From Amorphophallus konjac (Eukaryota; Streptophyta; Magnoliopsida; Alismatales; Araceae), in the NCBI GenBank assembly GCA_022559845.1, contig CM040126.1, forward strand, positions 126,456,886 to 126,520,885: a stretch of DNA of 64,000 bases, read 5' to 3'. Positions 31,500-41,772 of this stretch are shown piece by piece. The first letter of the stretch is position 1. Every line of letters starts with the position of its first letter. The notes beneath the pieces are model-generated. The model saw only the letters and a program-made list of their open reading frames with translations, did no database searches and was not told the origin of the DNA. Position numbers and translations under genes: made by a program.

Positions 31500-33914
31500 T
31501 GTAACGACCCGAGAATCCGATTACCGGGAAGGCCCGATAACCCGAGACTCGTACCGCCACCCACGAGTCCGAAGACTCGGAAGGGTTAAAAGGATGGTGT
31601 GGAGACTACATAAGCATCACAAATAATTGCAGAAATTAAACAGTTATAATATTAAGCAGAAAATAAATTAACATTTTACATGGTCCACAATAAAGAACAA
31701 CAATAACAGCAGTCCACGACTAGTACAGTGACAAGAAAGGAAAGTACAGCTACACGGGGCATACCCCGGCTCTGACCTCTGGCACTACCTCTGGGCACCC
31801 GCACCACGCTGCGCTCCTGACGCGCTCCCCGAAGGTGGCGCCTCACCTGAAACACGGTGAAAACACGCAGGGAATGAGTCTCGGAACAAGACTCAGTAGG
31901 GATCACTCGAACCCTACCTCGTAAAACAAGAAACCACTACTCTAGCGGTAGGAAAGTACCTCGGAAAGGAAAGCCCTGCACTCTACAGAACTAGACCCTA
32001 CGGCACGCAAACCGACACACGTGCCACGGTACGAGAAGACCGAAACTTAACGGTCGAACTGCCAAAACCCGAAGGTCGGAAACACACGACTGACAGTCTG
32101 ACACTCCGTACTCGACAGGAGTACCGCCCACTAGAAGCACAGCTGGTAGCGTCCCCTGACGTCTTACACCGCACCGCAGGTGAACCGCCTGACATGGTAG
32201 GTCCTACCCGAGGTGCAAACACCGTACAAGTAACCACAAACAAGTGACTAGCTGGGGTCACGCCCGTCGACGTGGGTCCAACCGCCCCCAACCACGTGTG
32301 CACACACAGACCACGCGTCCTAGGTCTGGCCCTCTGACCGGTTTTCCCCCACAGCCGGACTCTGGCTAAGACGAGGAGCCTACGGTAACCGGTCCACAAA
32401 CCGTCTCGAAAGGTGGGTGCCCGTACACCACTCCCAGGTGAGACCAGCACCTCGTACTGGTGGGCTACGACTAGTGGAGGGTCACTGAAGGAGTAGACTC
32501 TCGAGTCAACGGAAAACGACGTCCGAGTCCGACAACGTGTGGGAATCACCCCACGCACCAGCCCCGTCGCACGGTGGCCACGGTCGGAGAAAAACGGACT
32601 CACCGCCCACGGCCAAACGCATGACCAAGGCAAACGGAACCTCCGGACACCAAAGACACGGTCACGGAACTCCACGGGGTGCCCGGGACGCACACACGGC
32701 CCAAGGGGAACACCCAAAAATAGCCAGATCGCGCTAGGGATACCTAGCGCGACACGGAAGAACGCGCTAGGGAACCCTAGCGCAACAGGGAAGATCGCGC
32801 TAGGTCTCCCTAGCGCGACAGGGACCATCGCGCTAGGGAACCCTAGCGCGACAAGGACCATCGCGCTAGGTCCTCCTAGCGCGACAAGGATAATCGCGCT
32901 AGGACCCCATAGCGCGATAGGAACCGCCTCCTGTTCATCTTCTCCGATGAACGCGCTCGGTCGGGGCAGCGCGACCTCCAAGAACGCGCTACTGGAGTAT
33001 AGCGCGTTCTCAGTCCGCGGCCAAAAACGGTAAGAACGCCCAAAAATTCTAACCACGCCCCCATGCCTCCATAAGAGAGGGGGAAAACAAAGTGGAAGAC
33101 CCCTGGGGACCCCTAGCATGATTCTAGGCCATCAAAACACGAAATCATGCATCAAATCCATAGATCGGGCGAGCTCTCCCCAAATCATGGAAAAACCCAA
33201 AAACGCTCAAACGATCCCCTCTCGGCCTCCTCGCGGCCTATAAATCGCGAAAAGATCGGCATGAGGCTAAGGAACGTCACCCTACCTCAATGGAGCGAAT
33301 GCTCCGCCGGATCGATCACGAATCACGAAGAATGCTCGAGGCTTCACGAACTCCCCACGCTTCCCACGCTCGCCGCACGCCCACGAGATCGCCTCACCGT
33401 CGCCCACGCGTCCGCGCCGTCGCCCCGCCGCCGTCCGTAGCCGGAGAGGGGTTCGTTGCGCCCGAATGGGAGAGAGTGGGAGAGAGGAGGGTGGTCACGG
33501 TTGGGGAAGGAAGGAGGAAGAAGAAGAAGAAGAAAGAGAAAGGAGAAAAGAAAAAGGAAAAGGATTAGGGCTTTATAGAAAATCCGAATTTTTGGAAAAT
33601 TACCAAAAAATAGGAAAATACATTTCCGGAATCCTCAGAACGCACCGATCGCAACGGTACCACTCGTGCCTGGGGGAACCGCCCGGTTCGCCCGCAGCGA
33701 GCTTCCGAAGAAAAAGCCGAAACACACACCGGAAATCGGAAAACACACGCGGAAAAGCCGCGGAACGCCTCCGGGCCTCCGAAACAACTCCGGATCGCGC
33801 CGATCCGAACACGAAAGATGTCCGAAACGAAATTTCGGACACAACAGAGCCGGACGCTCCGAAAACCAGATCCGGGACCCACGAAGAAGGATCCTAAAGG
33901 TCCGGGATATTACA
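31500..33914 (-). repeat. 5' LTR of Tekay element
   Basis: Partner of 24185-26598, same termini, a few single-base indels. It drives transcription leftwards. Confidence 0.95.
32728..33013. repeat. Tandem hairpin array in 5' LTR
   Basis: Same eight-unit array as 25412-25697. Differences between copies are few (for example TCGTGCTAGG in one, TCGCGCTAGG in the other). Confidence 0.93.
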
Positions 33915-33919
33915 GAATA
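33915..33919. repeat. Target site duplication GAATA (right)
   Basis: Exact copy of 24180-24184. Confidence 0.96.
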
Positions 33920-34172
33920 TGCGACTGAAAGCATATCTGTCCGAAAATTGTACTTTCTGACGAAAATACTGACGAAAAATATTTAGTCTGAAATTTCAGA
34001 CCATATTTGTGACGGAAGTTTAAACTGTTAGAAATTTATGACTAGGAATATGTGACGACCATGTTCCATCTGAAAGCCGTCTGTAATCCGTTACAAAAGA
34101 GTTTTCAGACGGCTTTTCAGACGGATTTCAGACGGAACACGGCCGTCTGAAATAGCACTTTTTCTGGTAGTG
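33920..34172. repeat. CACTA right subterminal repeats and right terminal inverted repeat
   Basis: TTCAGACGG-type repeats continue, ending in ACTTTTTCTGGTAGTG (34157-34172) and GTG (34173-34175). Confidence 0.92.
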
Positions 34173-34175
34173 GTG

Positions 34176-35006
34176 GAGTTGCAAGGAGATGCATTGTTAA
34201 CGTAGCTGCCCTCTTATCAGCTCTTATTCTTGCTAAGCCCAATCAATCTCTTTGTAAAATTAGCTCTATTATGTTTCTCTGAATGGGAGTTCATTTTTAT
34301 GTCACCCAAGTATCGTTCAACCCTTCTAGAGAGTTCTACTCACATGGGTGAGAAGAAAAATTGGAGCCAAATCTTCTATCTTTTAAAGGATGTATAGTGT
34401 TCAAAGATTCTTATGCAGATTTCAACAACTACCCATGTTGAATGTTGACTTTAAATCCTTTAATAGACTTCAAAATCTTTTGGGACTTCCTCCCACATGG
34501 GTGGGAAGAAATTTGAGCCAAGTCCCCATTTTCCACTTGCATATAGTGGTCAAGGTCTTCTTGATCAAAAAGTCAACAATTGCAGCCAATCTTCCACGGT
34601 CGACCATCCTACAAGATAGGGTTAGTAGCCATAAAAATATGGCAGAGATTGGTCGACCATTTTGAGCGATCAGTCGACCAATTTCTGATCAGATTCAATC
34701 TATGAAATTCAGTCAACCAAAAATAGTGGCCGGTTGATCGTTCAAACATGTTGGTCCCCCGATAGAGGCTGTCGGTCAACCATTTACATGTCAGAAGCCG
34801 TCGAGATGATCAATCTGTCACACATGTTCACCGGTCTCACAATCAACCCAAGAGTAGTTAGACCATCATTTCACACTTAGAATTTAACTCTTTTCATTTC
34901 TCAAGGTCCACTATTCTTACTCAGTCATTTAACATAGTTTTGTTCCCATGAACTCACCATGAATCAGAGGTTTTGTTATCATAAAAATCAATTAGGAAAT
35001 CCAACA
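34176..35006 (-). repeat. 3' LTR (start) of the SIRE-like copia
   Basis: Begins TGTTGGATTTCC on the minus strand right after the polypurine tract. Contains a GGTCGACC cluster (34597-34800: GGTCGACCAT, CAGTCGACCA and decayed versions). The part next to the CACTA element (34340-34176) reads as an open frame on the minus strand (MNSHSEKHNRANFTKRLIGL) and may belong to a different copia copy. Confidence 0.55.
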
Positions 35007-35023
35007 ATCTCCCCCTTTTTGAC
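35007..35023 (-). promoter_or_regulatory. Polypurine tract of SIRE-like copia
   Basis: The minus strand reads GTCAAAAAGGGGGAGAT followed at once by TGTTGG, the LTR start. Confidence 0.85.
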
Positions 35024-35439
35024 GATAACAAAACTTCCCTTAGCATTTAGGCACAAGTGATGAAATATGAAGCAAGAAGTCAATCACACATTCCATTCAA
35101 TTTTTTCAGCAGCAAAACTTTATTCATTCGATCAAGAAGAATTGAAGATCGAAGCATCCAACTCACAGGATAGAGATGTGACACAAAGAAGGTTCTTTTT
35201 ATTTATTTTCTCAGTTGATTACATGACTCCCAAACTCAAGACTCTCTAAAACTCCTACATGACATGGGCCATGAAAAATGATAATGCAACATACATGCAA
35301 GCAGTCGAACACCATTCAGACATAGTAGATATATATAAACCTATACTACTTACTTCTCCCCCTTCTGCATCATCAAAAAGGAGAGACAGGGATAAAGAAG
35401 AGCAAAGTCCTAGGGACCAAAAGACACACAAGATAATCA
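35024..35439 (-). other. Spacer between extra ORF and polypurine tract
   Basis: No gene. Holds an upstream G-rich motif (GCAGAAGGGGGAG, 35362-35350). The same motif follows the extra ORF of the right-hand element at 63724, so the double motif is an element feature. Confidence 0.6.
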
Positions 35440-36704
35440 CTAGTGTGAATCATCGGAAGACTCATGATGGTAGTCCTTAATGTTCTGTTAAAGTTGGGTT
35501 TGGAGCTCCATGTGTTGTTGGATTGACGCCATATGCTACTAGATGGAACCAAAAGAGTGCATGTAATCCCTACAGTGCAGTCGCAGGTCAACGACATCCC
35601 TGGTAAGCGATGCTACAAACGAGCTAATTTGAGAGTTTTCCCTCCAAGTGAATCGAACTGAGCCTCAACCCTCAATAGTCCCTCATCCAGAAATGTAGAG
35701 TCCCCTTGTACAACGGGCAGCGAAGATGGTTCCCCAACATGAAATTCTATAGGCATCTCTTCCCCCATGGGCTCTTCTTGTGGCTAATCTTCTGGAGGAA
35801 AGTCTGGTTCCGATTCTGAGTCATTATCACTATCGTCATCACTGCCAAAGTACTTTGGATCTCTATGCACATCTTCATCTCCAATTTTTTTATAATGCAT
35901 AAAGGTTTCCAATTTGGTTCTGTTGTAAGTATCTTGAGGTTTGATAATCTCATGAACTTCATTCCTAAGATCAATACCAGCATATTCAAAGATGGCTGTC
36001 AATTGAGCTGCATACGGTAGTGACCTTTTTCTTTTATAAAAACACTTAAGAATCAATTCAACCATCAAAGAAACCAGATTGATCTTCAACCCATTAAACA
36101 GACACTAGAATAGAAACTTATGAACATCGGTGACTTCATCTCTACTACCTATCCTAGGCTAAATGATAGTGGTGAAGATGTGATGAATCACCCTTTGAAG
36201 GGGTGGAAACATATTGGCATTTAATTTCAAAACACCGCTAGTACCTTCAACACAATCCTACTGGGTCATGATGGTGTAAACCTCTTCCAGATTTACTTGT
36301 GTGATTTCCATTATAAGCCCACATCAGACAAATTGAGGGCTCTCTTACAAGTGACAGTTTTCATTGGGATTTCCACTCCCCAGACTATGGTGTAAGCCTG
36401 TTAGCTTGTTCTAAACATATTCCCATAAAACTCTTGAACTAAAGATGGATAAACTCTTTTATGCATTGTCATGAATTTAACCCATCCATCTTGAATAGAA
36501 AAGAGCATCAATAACATAGGGAACATATTTTCCAAATCTTTAAAATCAACGATTTTTGATTTCAAAATCTTTCTTAGAGGCAAAGGTCGAGCTAGAGCAG
36601 GAGGAGGAACTTGGGAAGGTAGTGCTTCCCTTTGACCTACAGCTCTTCTAGTAGATTTTTATGGAACTCGGGACATTGCACCTCTTTTTAGGTCCATTTC
36701 AAAT
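35440..36704 (-). pseudogene. Extra (ORF3) protein of SIRE-like element, plant-transposon-protein family
   Basis: Starts at ATG 36704 (MDLKRGAMSRVP, then a stop), with KILKSKIVDFKDLENMFPML, WVKFMTMHKRVYPSLVQEFY, FPPLQRVIHHIFTTII and RSLPYAAQLTAIFEYAGIDL, an acidic DDDSDNDSESEPD linker and a C-terminal helical region ending HHESSDDSH (stop 35442-35440). It aligns along its length with 62496-63656. The YPxLVxEFY motif matches the 'putative plant transposon protein' domain found 3' of pol in SIRE-like elements. Function unknown; some authors call this position env-like, but I see no signal peptide or membrane segment. Multiple stops. Confidence 0.65.
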
Positions 36705-37016
36705 TCTCAACTCGGATGACACACTATTCGAATTCACCTCTTGCCTGAGAAAATGGGGTATAGATGCTCCCAATACTTGAGGCCAACTCTAAAACCACAA
36801 CCACCAAAAGTTCTACAGCTCGTGGGAAGATTGGAGGTGTCTTAAGATCCCGCAGCAAAATGACGTAGAATGGCATCGATTTTCTAGTGGAGATGGTTCC
36901 AAAGGGTTTGAGTGGAGAAGTGGGGTTTTGGAGAGTGGGAAGGCAAATGAGGTGAATGGGGTCAAGAGGGAGAGAAGAAGATATAAAGAGAAGGGGTGAA
37001 ATGCCCTAGCTCACGG
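36705..37016 (-). promoter_or_regulatory. Leader and TATA box before the extra ORF
   Basis: On the minus strand CTCTTTATATCTTC (36990-36977) gives a TATA-like box about 280 bases before the ORF ATG, directly after the GTCGAC cluster. CT-rich leader follows. Inferred promoter. Confidence 0.5.
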
Positions 37017-37106
37017 GTTCGGTCGACTTGTAGTTGACCAGCCCGATCGATTTCGGTCGACTGATCGAGACCATCGGTCGACCGATTCTGGTCGACCAAC
37101 AACACT
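37017..37106. repeat. GTCGAC palindrome cluster
   Basis: GGTCGACTTG, GTAGTTGACC, GGTCGACTGATCG, GGTCGACCGAT and GGTCGACCAAC within 90 bases, just upstream of the internal TATA box; the same motif lies in this element's LTR. Confidence 0.85.
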
Positions 37107-37312
37107 TTTATGTTGATTCTAAATCATCCCCCTTTTTATTTTTTTTTGATTTTTTTTTGCAAGCAACATCATCATCATTTTTTTTATAAGGAGAACCCCA
37201 ATAAGAACATGTATTTTTGGTTTTGAGCGAGAGTGAGATGGAAAAGGACTTCCTTCACTAGACCTCTTTTGACTCACCCTGAGTGAACTACCTCATAATC
37301 TACAGCTCCTAG
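37107..37312. other. Short T-rich spacer
   Basis: Contains T homopolymers (37138-37158, 37175-37185). No gene; probably decayed copia text before the LTR fragment. Confidence 0.4.
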
Positions 37313-38002
37313 TATAACACCCCGGATTTTTTTTTGCTCAGAATCCGTGCGTTCGGAGCGCCTTTGTGAGTCTCGGGTCGTGTTTTATGAGTTACTCAGG
37401 TTTTTGGCTATTGAGCCTTCGGAACCCTGTGTAGGGTGAACCGATGTGTTGTCAGGCTCCGGGACATTGAAGGCGCGTTGTGCATTTTTTGAGGATCATG
37501 GGAATGATTTTTTCCTAATTTTATATTTTCCAGATGTCTAAAATCCCAAATTGATTTTCTAGTTAAACCCCCTCACCCCCCTCTCTCTCCCCATCTCTCA
37601 TTTCTCTCACTCCCCTCTCTCGGTTCTCTCTTTCTCTCCCTCTCTTCTTCGGCGGCCGACGGAGGATGGCGGGGGAGAGGCGGCGAGGCTCATGGGGCCT
37701 GGAGAGGCGAGGATGAAGTGTGGAATGGGGTGCTGGAGGCGTAGCGGTTCATTCATGAGTTCGTGAACCCGGCGGCATTTCGTGAAAGATTTCACGAGGA
37801 AACGACGTCCTCAGCATGGGAAATCTTCGATGGAGGTAGGGGGATGGTTCCCTAGCCCTTGTACTTCCTTTTCCCATATTTTATAGGCCGAGGTGAGGCC
37901 GAGTGTGGGTTTATTTCATGCCGGGGGTTAAAATTATGATTTTAGGGCGTGCGATGGATTCTTTGATTTGAATGCATTTTTGGGGTTTAAACGTGTCCTC
38001 TA
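37313..38002 (+). repeat. Chromovirus LTR 5' fragment
   Basis: Starts TATAACACCCCGG (TGTAACACCCCGG with one change), the Tekay-type LTR start in plus orientation. It then has the CT-rich block, CGGCGGCCGACGG, TCGATGGAGGTAGGG and TTTATAGGCCG, matching in order the first 700 bases of the Tekay LTR read on its minus strand. Truncated before 38003 by a copia LTR. Confidence 0.7.
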
Positions 38003-38094
38003 TGTTAAGTACATGATGTTTTGTTGATGTCACACCATGAGACATTGACCAATTGGCTCAAAAATCCATGCTATGTTTTGATGTGTTTAGGTGT

Positions 38095-38720
38095 GAAGAT
38101 ATCCTGCCAAGCGGCACATGTGCACCGACCTTAGTCTTCATGTGCACCGACCTCAACTGAAGAAAGATCACATGTGCACTCTCTTTAGTCTTCATTGCAC
38201 CGACCTCAATTGAGGAAGTTCCTAATGTGCATTGACCTTACAGAAGAAAGTGTCTCATGTGCACCGACCTTGTTCTTCATGTGCAGCGACCTTACTGAAG
38301 AAAGATCTTCATGTGCACCGACCTTACTGAAGAAAGATCTTCATGTACACTGACCTTACTGAAGAAAGGTTTTCATGTGCACCAACCTTACTAAAGGAAG
38401 CTCTTCATGTGCACCGACCTTACTGAAGAAAGTCTTCATGTGCACCGATGTTGCCTAAGGCCAAGCACTTCATGTGGACCGACCTCAACAGAGGAAGTTC
38501 CTAATGTGCACCGACCTTAATGAAGAAAGTCTTCATGTGCACCAACGTTGCCAAAGGCCAAGCACCTCATGTGAACCGACCTCACTAAAGAAGTCCTTCA
38601 TGTGCACCGACCCTGTTCTTCATGCCAAGCCAGCTGCACCGACCTTACAAGTCATGCCAATCAAGCTGCACCGACCTTATGAAGAAACTCTTCATATGTG
38701 CATCGACGCATCTGGGCTCC
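38095..38720 (+). repeat. CTTCATGTGCACCGACC minisatellite in LTR
   Basis: About 16-18 units of 30-45 bases: (C)TTCATGTGCACCGACCTT-ACTGAAGAAAG with variants (CACCAACG, CTCATGTG). CTTC...GAAG halves can pair within a unit. Upstream of the TATA box. Confidence 0.9.
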
Positions 38721-39226
38721 CTGGGGCTTTTTTCTAGCAAACCCGTAGTCTTTTCATAAAAGAATCCAGAGACCAAAAATAGGAACTGCAAATGCCAAAA
38801 AACACATCTTTTGAGGTTTGGAAAGGTTTCATTGCTGAGTCAACATCCTTGTCATCATTGGCTTGCTATATTAGTCCTTTTGGTCAACGGAGAAGCAAGT
38901 TACCATATCTGGGAATAGTCACCTTTCCTGGTACCCATATTTTTTCCTCCACCCAACCAGATGCTGTCACTGAGATCGCACAAGACAAAAGGACATCCTT
39001 GACAGTCCAGCCAACAGAAGAAAAAGATGATGCAGATCTTACTTGGGAAGCATCTACTCACATATTTTTTGGTCAACAAAGGTAACAAGAATGCTAGAAA
39101 TTATTTTGCTGCTTCTCTGGCCAATCAGAGGCTACCAAGACAAAAGCTTCTTGAAGACAAATAATTAATTATGTGGAGCCAATCACATATAGCCTGAAAC
39201 CTCCTACTGGAAGGTCTGCTTACGCA

Positions 39227-39233
39227 TATAAAA
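39227..39233 (+). promoter_or_regulatory. TATA box of split copia LTR
   Basis: TATAAAAGGG context at 39227, about 730 bases before the LTR end. Confidence 0.65.
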
Positions 39234-39960
39234 GGGACCCCATGCTTGATGAAATGTTGAGCTACCGCAAGAACTGAAGCCGGGCCTTTCAGGAAGAAAC
39301 AAAGGGTGAAAAAGAAAAGGGAGAAAAGAAAGAAAAGAGATATGAGTGCCTGTTGAGCGTCGTATGAAAGAAAGGGAGGAAGAGAAGGAAAAAGGTCAGC
39401 AGCCAAGACAGCCAACCCTGGATTCTTCGCACTGTTACACATGCCCTATCACTCTCGGTGCCTTTCATCTGGAGTCGTTGCACCTGCAGCAGTCTCATTT
39501 TTCTTTTGTTTCTCTTTTTCTGGTCAACTTGTTCTGTGGGGCTTGTCCCTGTGTGTGGTGAGGACTTCGTCCTCATGAGAAGTTTGCTCCTCGTGTGGGG
39601 ACTTGTCCCCGTGTCTAGCTGTAGCGTCAGTGTGTGTGTGGTTATCCTTCTTTTGGCCAAAGATTGGATGCCTCTCCTAGTTGGGAGGGGGTGGATGTAG
39701 GTTTATCCTGGGACAGCCGAACCACCTAAAAACCTTGTGTTATGGTGTGATGCACTTTGTCCATCTCTCCTACCCCCATTCACAGGCACTCCAAGCTCTT
39801 CATTCCGCTCATTTCGCTGATCAACCCACTATTTTCATTTCGGATCTGTACTTCAATTTTGGTTCATCGTTGTTCACTTTGATCATCGTTTAAAAGCATT
39901 CATTATGTGAACCCGGATCTATTCACCCCCCTCTAGATCCTCTCGTAACCATCCAACACT

Positions 39961-39972
39961 TGGTATCAGAGT
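39961..39972 (+). promoter_or_regulatory. Primer binding site of split copia
   Basis: TGGTATCAGAGT, one base from the initiator tRNA-Met complement, two bases after the LTR end. Confidence 0.9.
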
Positions 39973-40020
39973 AAGTTTCCTTGAGATGTGGTCCAACGAC
40001 CCAGGGAGATCCGATGGGAG

Positions 40021-41767
40021 TGTCCCTCACAGCTATGTAGCTAAGGGCCAGGCCATCAATAAACCGCCATTTTTTGATGGTACTAATTATCTATACTGGA
40101 AGAACTGAATGGAAGTCTTTCTGCGTGCCCAGGATCACCAGATTTGGCGTGTGGTTTGTAAGGGTCCTTATGTCTTACCTGAGGTAGACGACACCTGGAC
40201 CCCAGATCAGATCAAACAAACCATCACTAATTGGAGTGCCATGAATATCATGCAATGTGCTATCTACCCCACATAATACTAAATGATCTCCACTTGCAAA
40301 TCCTCAAAAGAAATGTGAGATAAACTTGAGTTATTCTATGAGAGGACATCTGAAGTAAGAGCGACCAAGGCCAACCTGTTAACTTCCGAATATGAGATGT
40401 TCAGAATGAAGCCAGAAGAATCTATCTCTGAAATGTATGCAAGATTCGCTCGGTTAACAAACAATTTGAAACTTCTAGGTAAAGAATATGCTCAACCTGA
40501 ACTTGTTAGGAAGATCCTCAGATCTCTCACCCTAGCGTGGCATACTAAGACCACTGTCATTGAGGATCAAAGGATCTATCTACACTGACTATTGACGGAC
40601 TGATAGGTTCGCTCATGACATATGAGCTCAATTTCAAGCGAAGTGAAAAAGATATCAAACCCAAGAAGATTGTTGGGCTCAGGGTCTCTGAGAACACAGA
40701 AGACTAAGATGAAGATGACATCTCAAAGACATCACTGGCTTACCATGCTATGCTCACTAGACAGTTCAAGAATTTCCTAAGAAGAAGAGGTAAATTCCAG
40801 AAGAAGTAGAAGAACCCCCAGGTAAGTAGAAATTCCAACTTCAAATCTACTCAACCTAAGAAGTCTAACACTATGATTTGCTACAAGTGCAAGAAATTAG
40901 GACATATGCGAGGAGAGTGTCCTGAGTTGATGAGGTAGCTGACCAGGGCCAAGGGAAAGAAGCCCAAGGCCATGGTCTTTACTTGGAGCGATGAAGAAGA
41001 GGAGGATGAAAGCTTCTCTATAGATGAAGATGAAGACGATTTCTGCCTCATGGCTGACGAGAATGAGGATCAGGTTAGGAATCCTTTTGAGACCTTTTCA
41101 ATAGAGGATTGGGAAGATGCATATGCAGATCTACTTGAAAAATATGAAATGTACAGAAAAGAGAATAAGCGATTAAAGAAGAAACTTAACTCTCTTGCTC
41201 AAAATGATCCTGTTAACAAGGAGCTGGAAACCATAAGAGCTGAGAATGAAGACCTGAAAAAACAAGCTGAAATCACCTGCTCAGATCTGTTAGTCTTAAA
41301 AGAAGAGAGTGTTACTCTTAAAGAACAATTAAGCCAGACAAAACAGAGATGCGAATAGTGGGAAAAGGAGAGTAGGCTTAATCTTGAAAAGTATGAGGCC
41401 GTTCACACTATTAACCTTATGATGCAAAAAAACTTGGAAAGAATTGAAGAAGAGTTGAAGGGCAAACAGTCTACCCTAGAAAAAATGACTCCGGGAAAAT
41501 CTAATCTAGATGCTATTTTAGGTACCCGGGTCAATTTTAGAAAGGAAGGGCTTGGCTTCAATCCTACCAATAAGAGGCCTTTTGAGTTTAAAATTGTTTC
41601 CTTCTATCTTGAGAAAGGGAAAGGGAAATTTATTGTTGAAAAAATCGTGGAAGAGAACTACACTCAACATGCCACACAATCAGATCAAGGCACCAATCAT
41701 CAGACCAGACCCAATGTTGCTAAGCCACAGATTCAGCACAAGTATGCCAAAAGGAGAGGTCAATGGT
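40021..41767 (+). pseudogene. Copia gag, 5' part
   Basis: Reads PPFFDGTNYLYWKN(stop)MEVFLRAQD, then ISEMYARFARLTNNLKLLGK, KKSNTMICYKCKKLGHMRGE (zinc knuckle near 40880), an acidic SDEEEEDESFSIDEDEDD run, SIEDWEDAYADLLEKYEMYR and a long coiled coil. Several in-frame stops (near 40108, 40277, 40318, 40586, 41357). Interrupted at GQWSG by the gypsy insertion and resumes at 51663. Confidence 0.85.
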
Positions 41768-41772
41768 CTGGA
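41768..41772. repeat. Target site duplication CTGGA (left)
   Basis: CTGGA, repeated exactly at 51658-51662. Confidence 0.94.

Larger units (their letters stand above)
24185..33914 (-). mobile_element. Tekay-type chromovirus (Ty3/gypsy), full structure
   Basis: Two 2.41 kb LTRs (24185-26598 and 31500-33914), 5-bp GAATA duplications, primer binding site (31497-31486), polypurine tract (26613-26600), and a gag-pol frame on the minus strand in the order gag, protease, reverse transcriptase, RNase H, integrase, chromodomain-like tail. I hand-counted about 50 differences between the LTRs (roughly 2%, mostly transitions), so insertion is recent relative to its host CACTA. At least eight nonsense codons make pol inactive. 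Confidence 0.96.
16651..34172 (+). mobile_element. CACTA (En/Spm) DNA transposon carrying a nested Tekay element
   Basis: Ends are perfect 16-bp inverted repeats CACTACCAGAAAAAGT (16651-16666) and ACTTTTTCTGGTAGTG (34157-34172), flanked by 3-bp duplications GTG (16648-16650, 34173-34175), the CACTA signature. Subterminal copies of TTCAGACGGA / TCCGTCTGAA crowd both ends. Without the 9.7 kb retroelement it is about 7.8 kb. It holds transposase-associated exons but no recognisable catalytic Tnp2 core, so it looks non-autonomous. Confidence 0.95.
34176..37312 (-). mobile_element. 3' part of a SIRE-like copia with extra ORF
   Basis: Order on the minus strand: GTCGAC cluster and TATA (37106-36981), extra ORF (36704-35440), first G-rich motif (35362-35350), true polypurine tract (35023-35007), LTR from TGTTGG at 35006. 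Gag and pol are absent, cut off by the chromovirus LTR fragment at 37313. The LTR's far end is not resolved because the CACTA element sits at 34172. Confidence 0.7.
38003..39958 (+). repeat. 5' LTR of split copia
   Basis: The right end CCATCCAACA is fixed by the primer binding site. The left end TGTTAAG at 38003 is chosen for its TGTT/AACA termini; 38022 (TGTTGATG) is an alternative. Contains a minisatellite and a TATA box at 39227. Confidence 0.65.
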
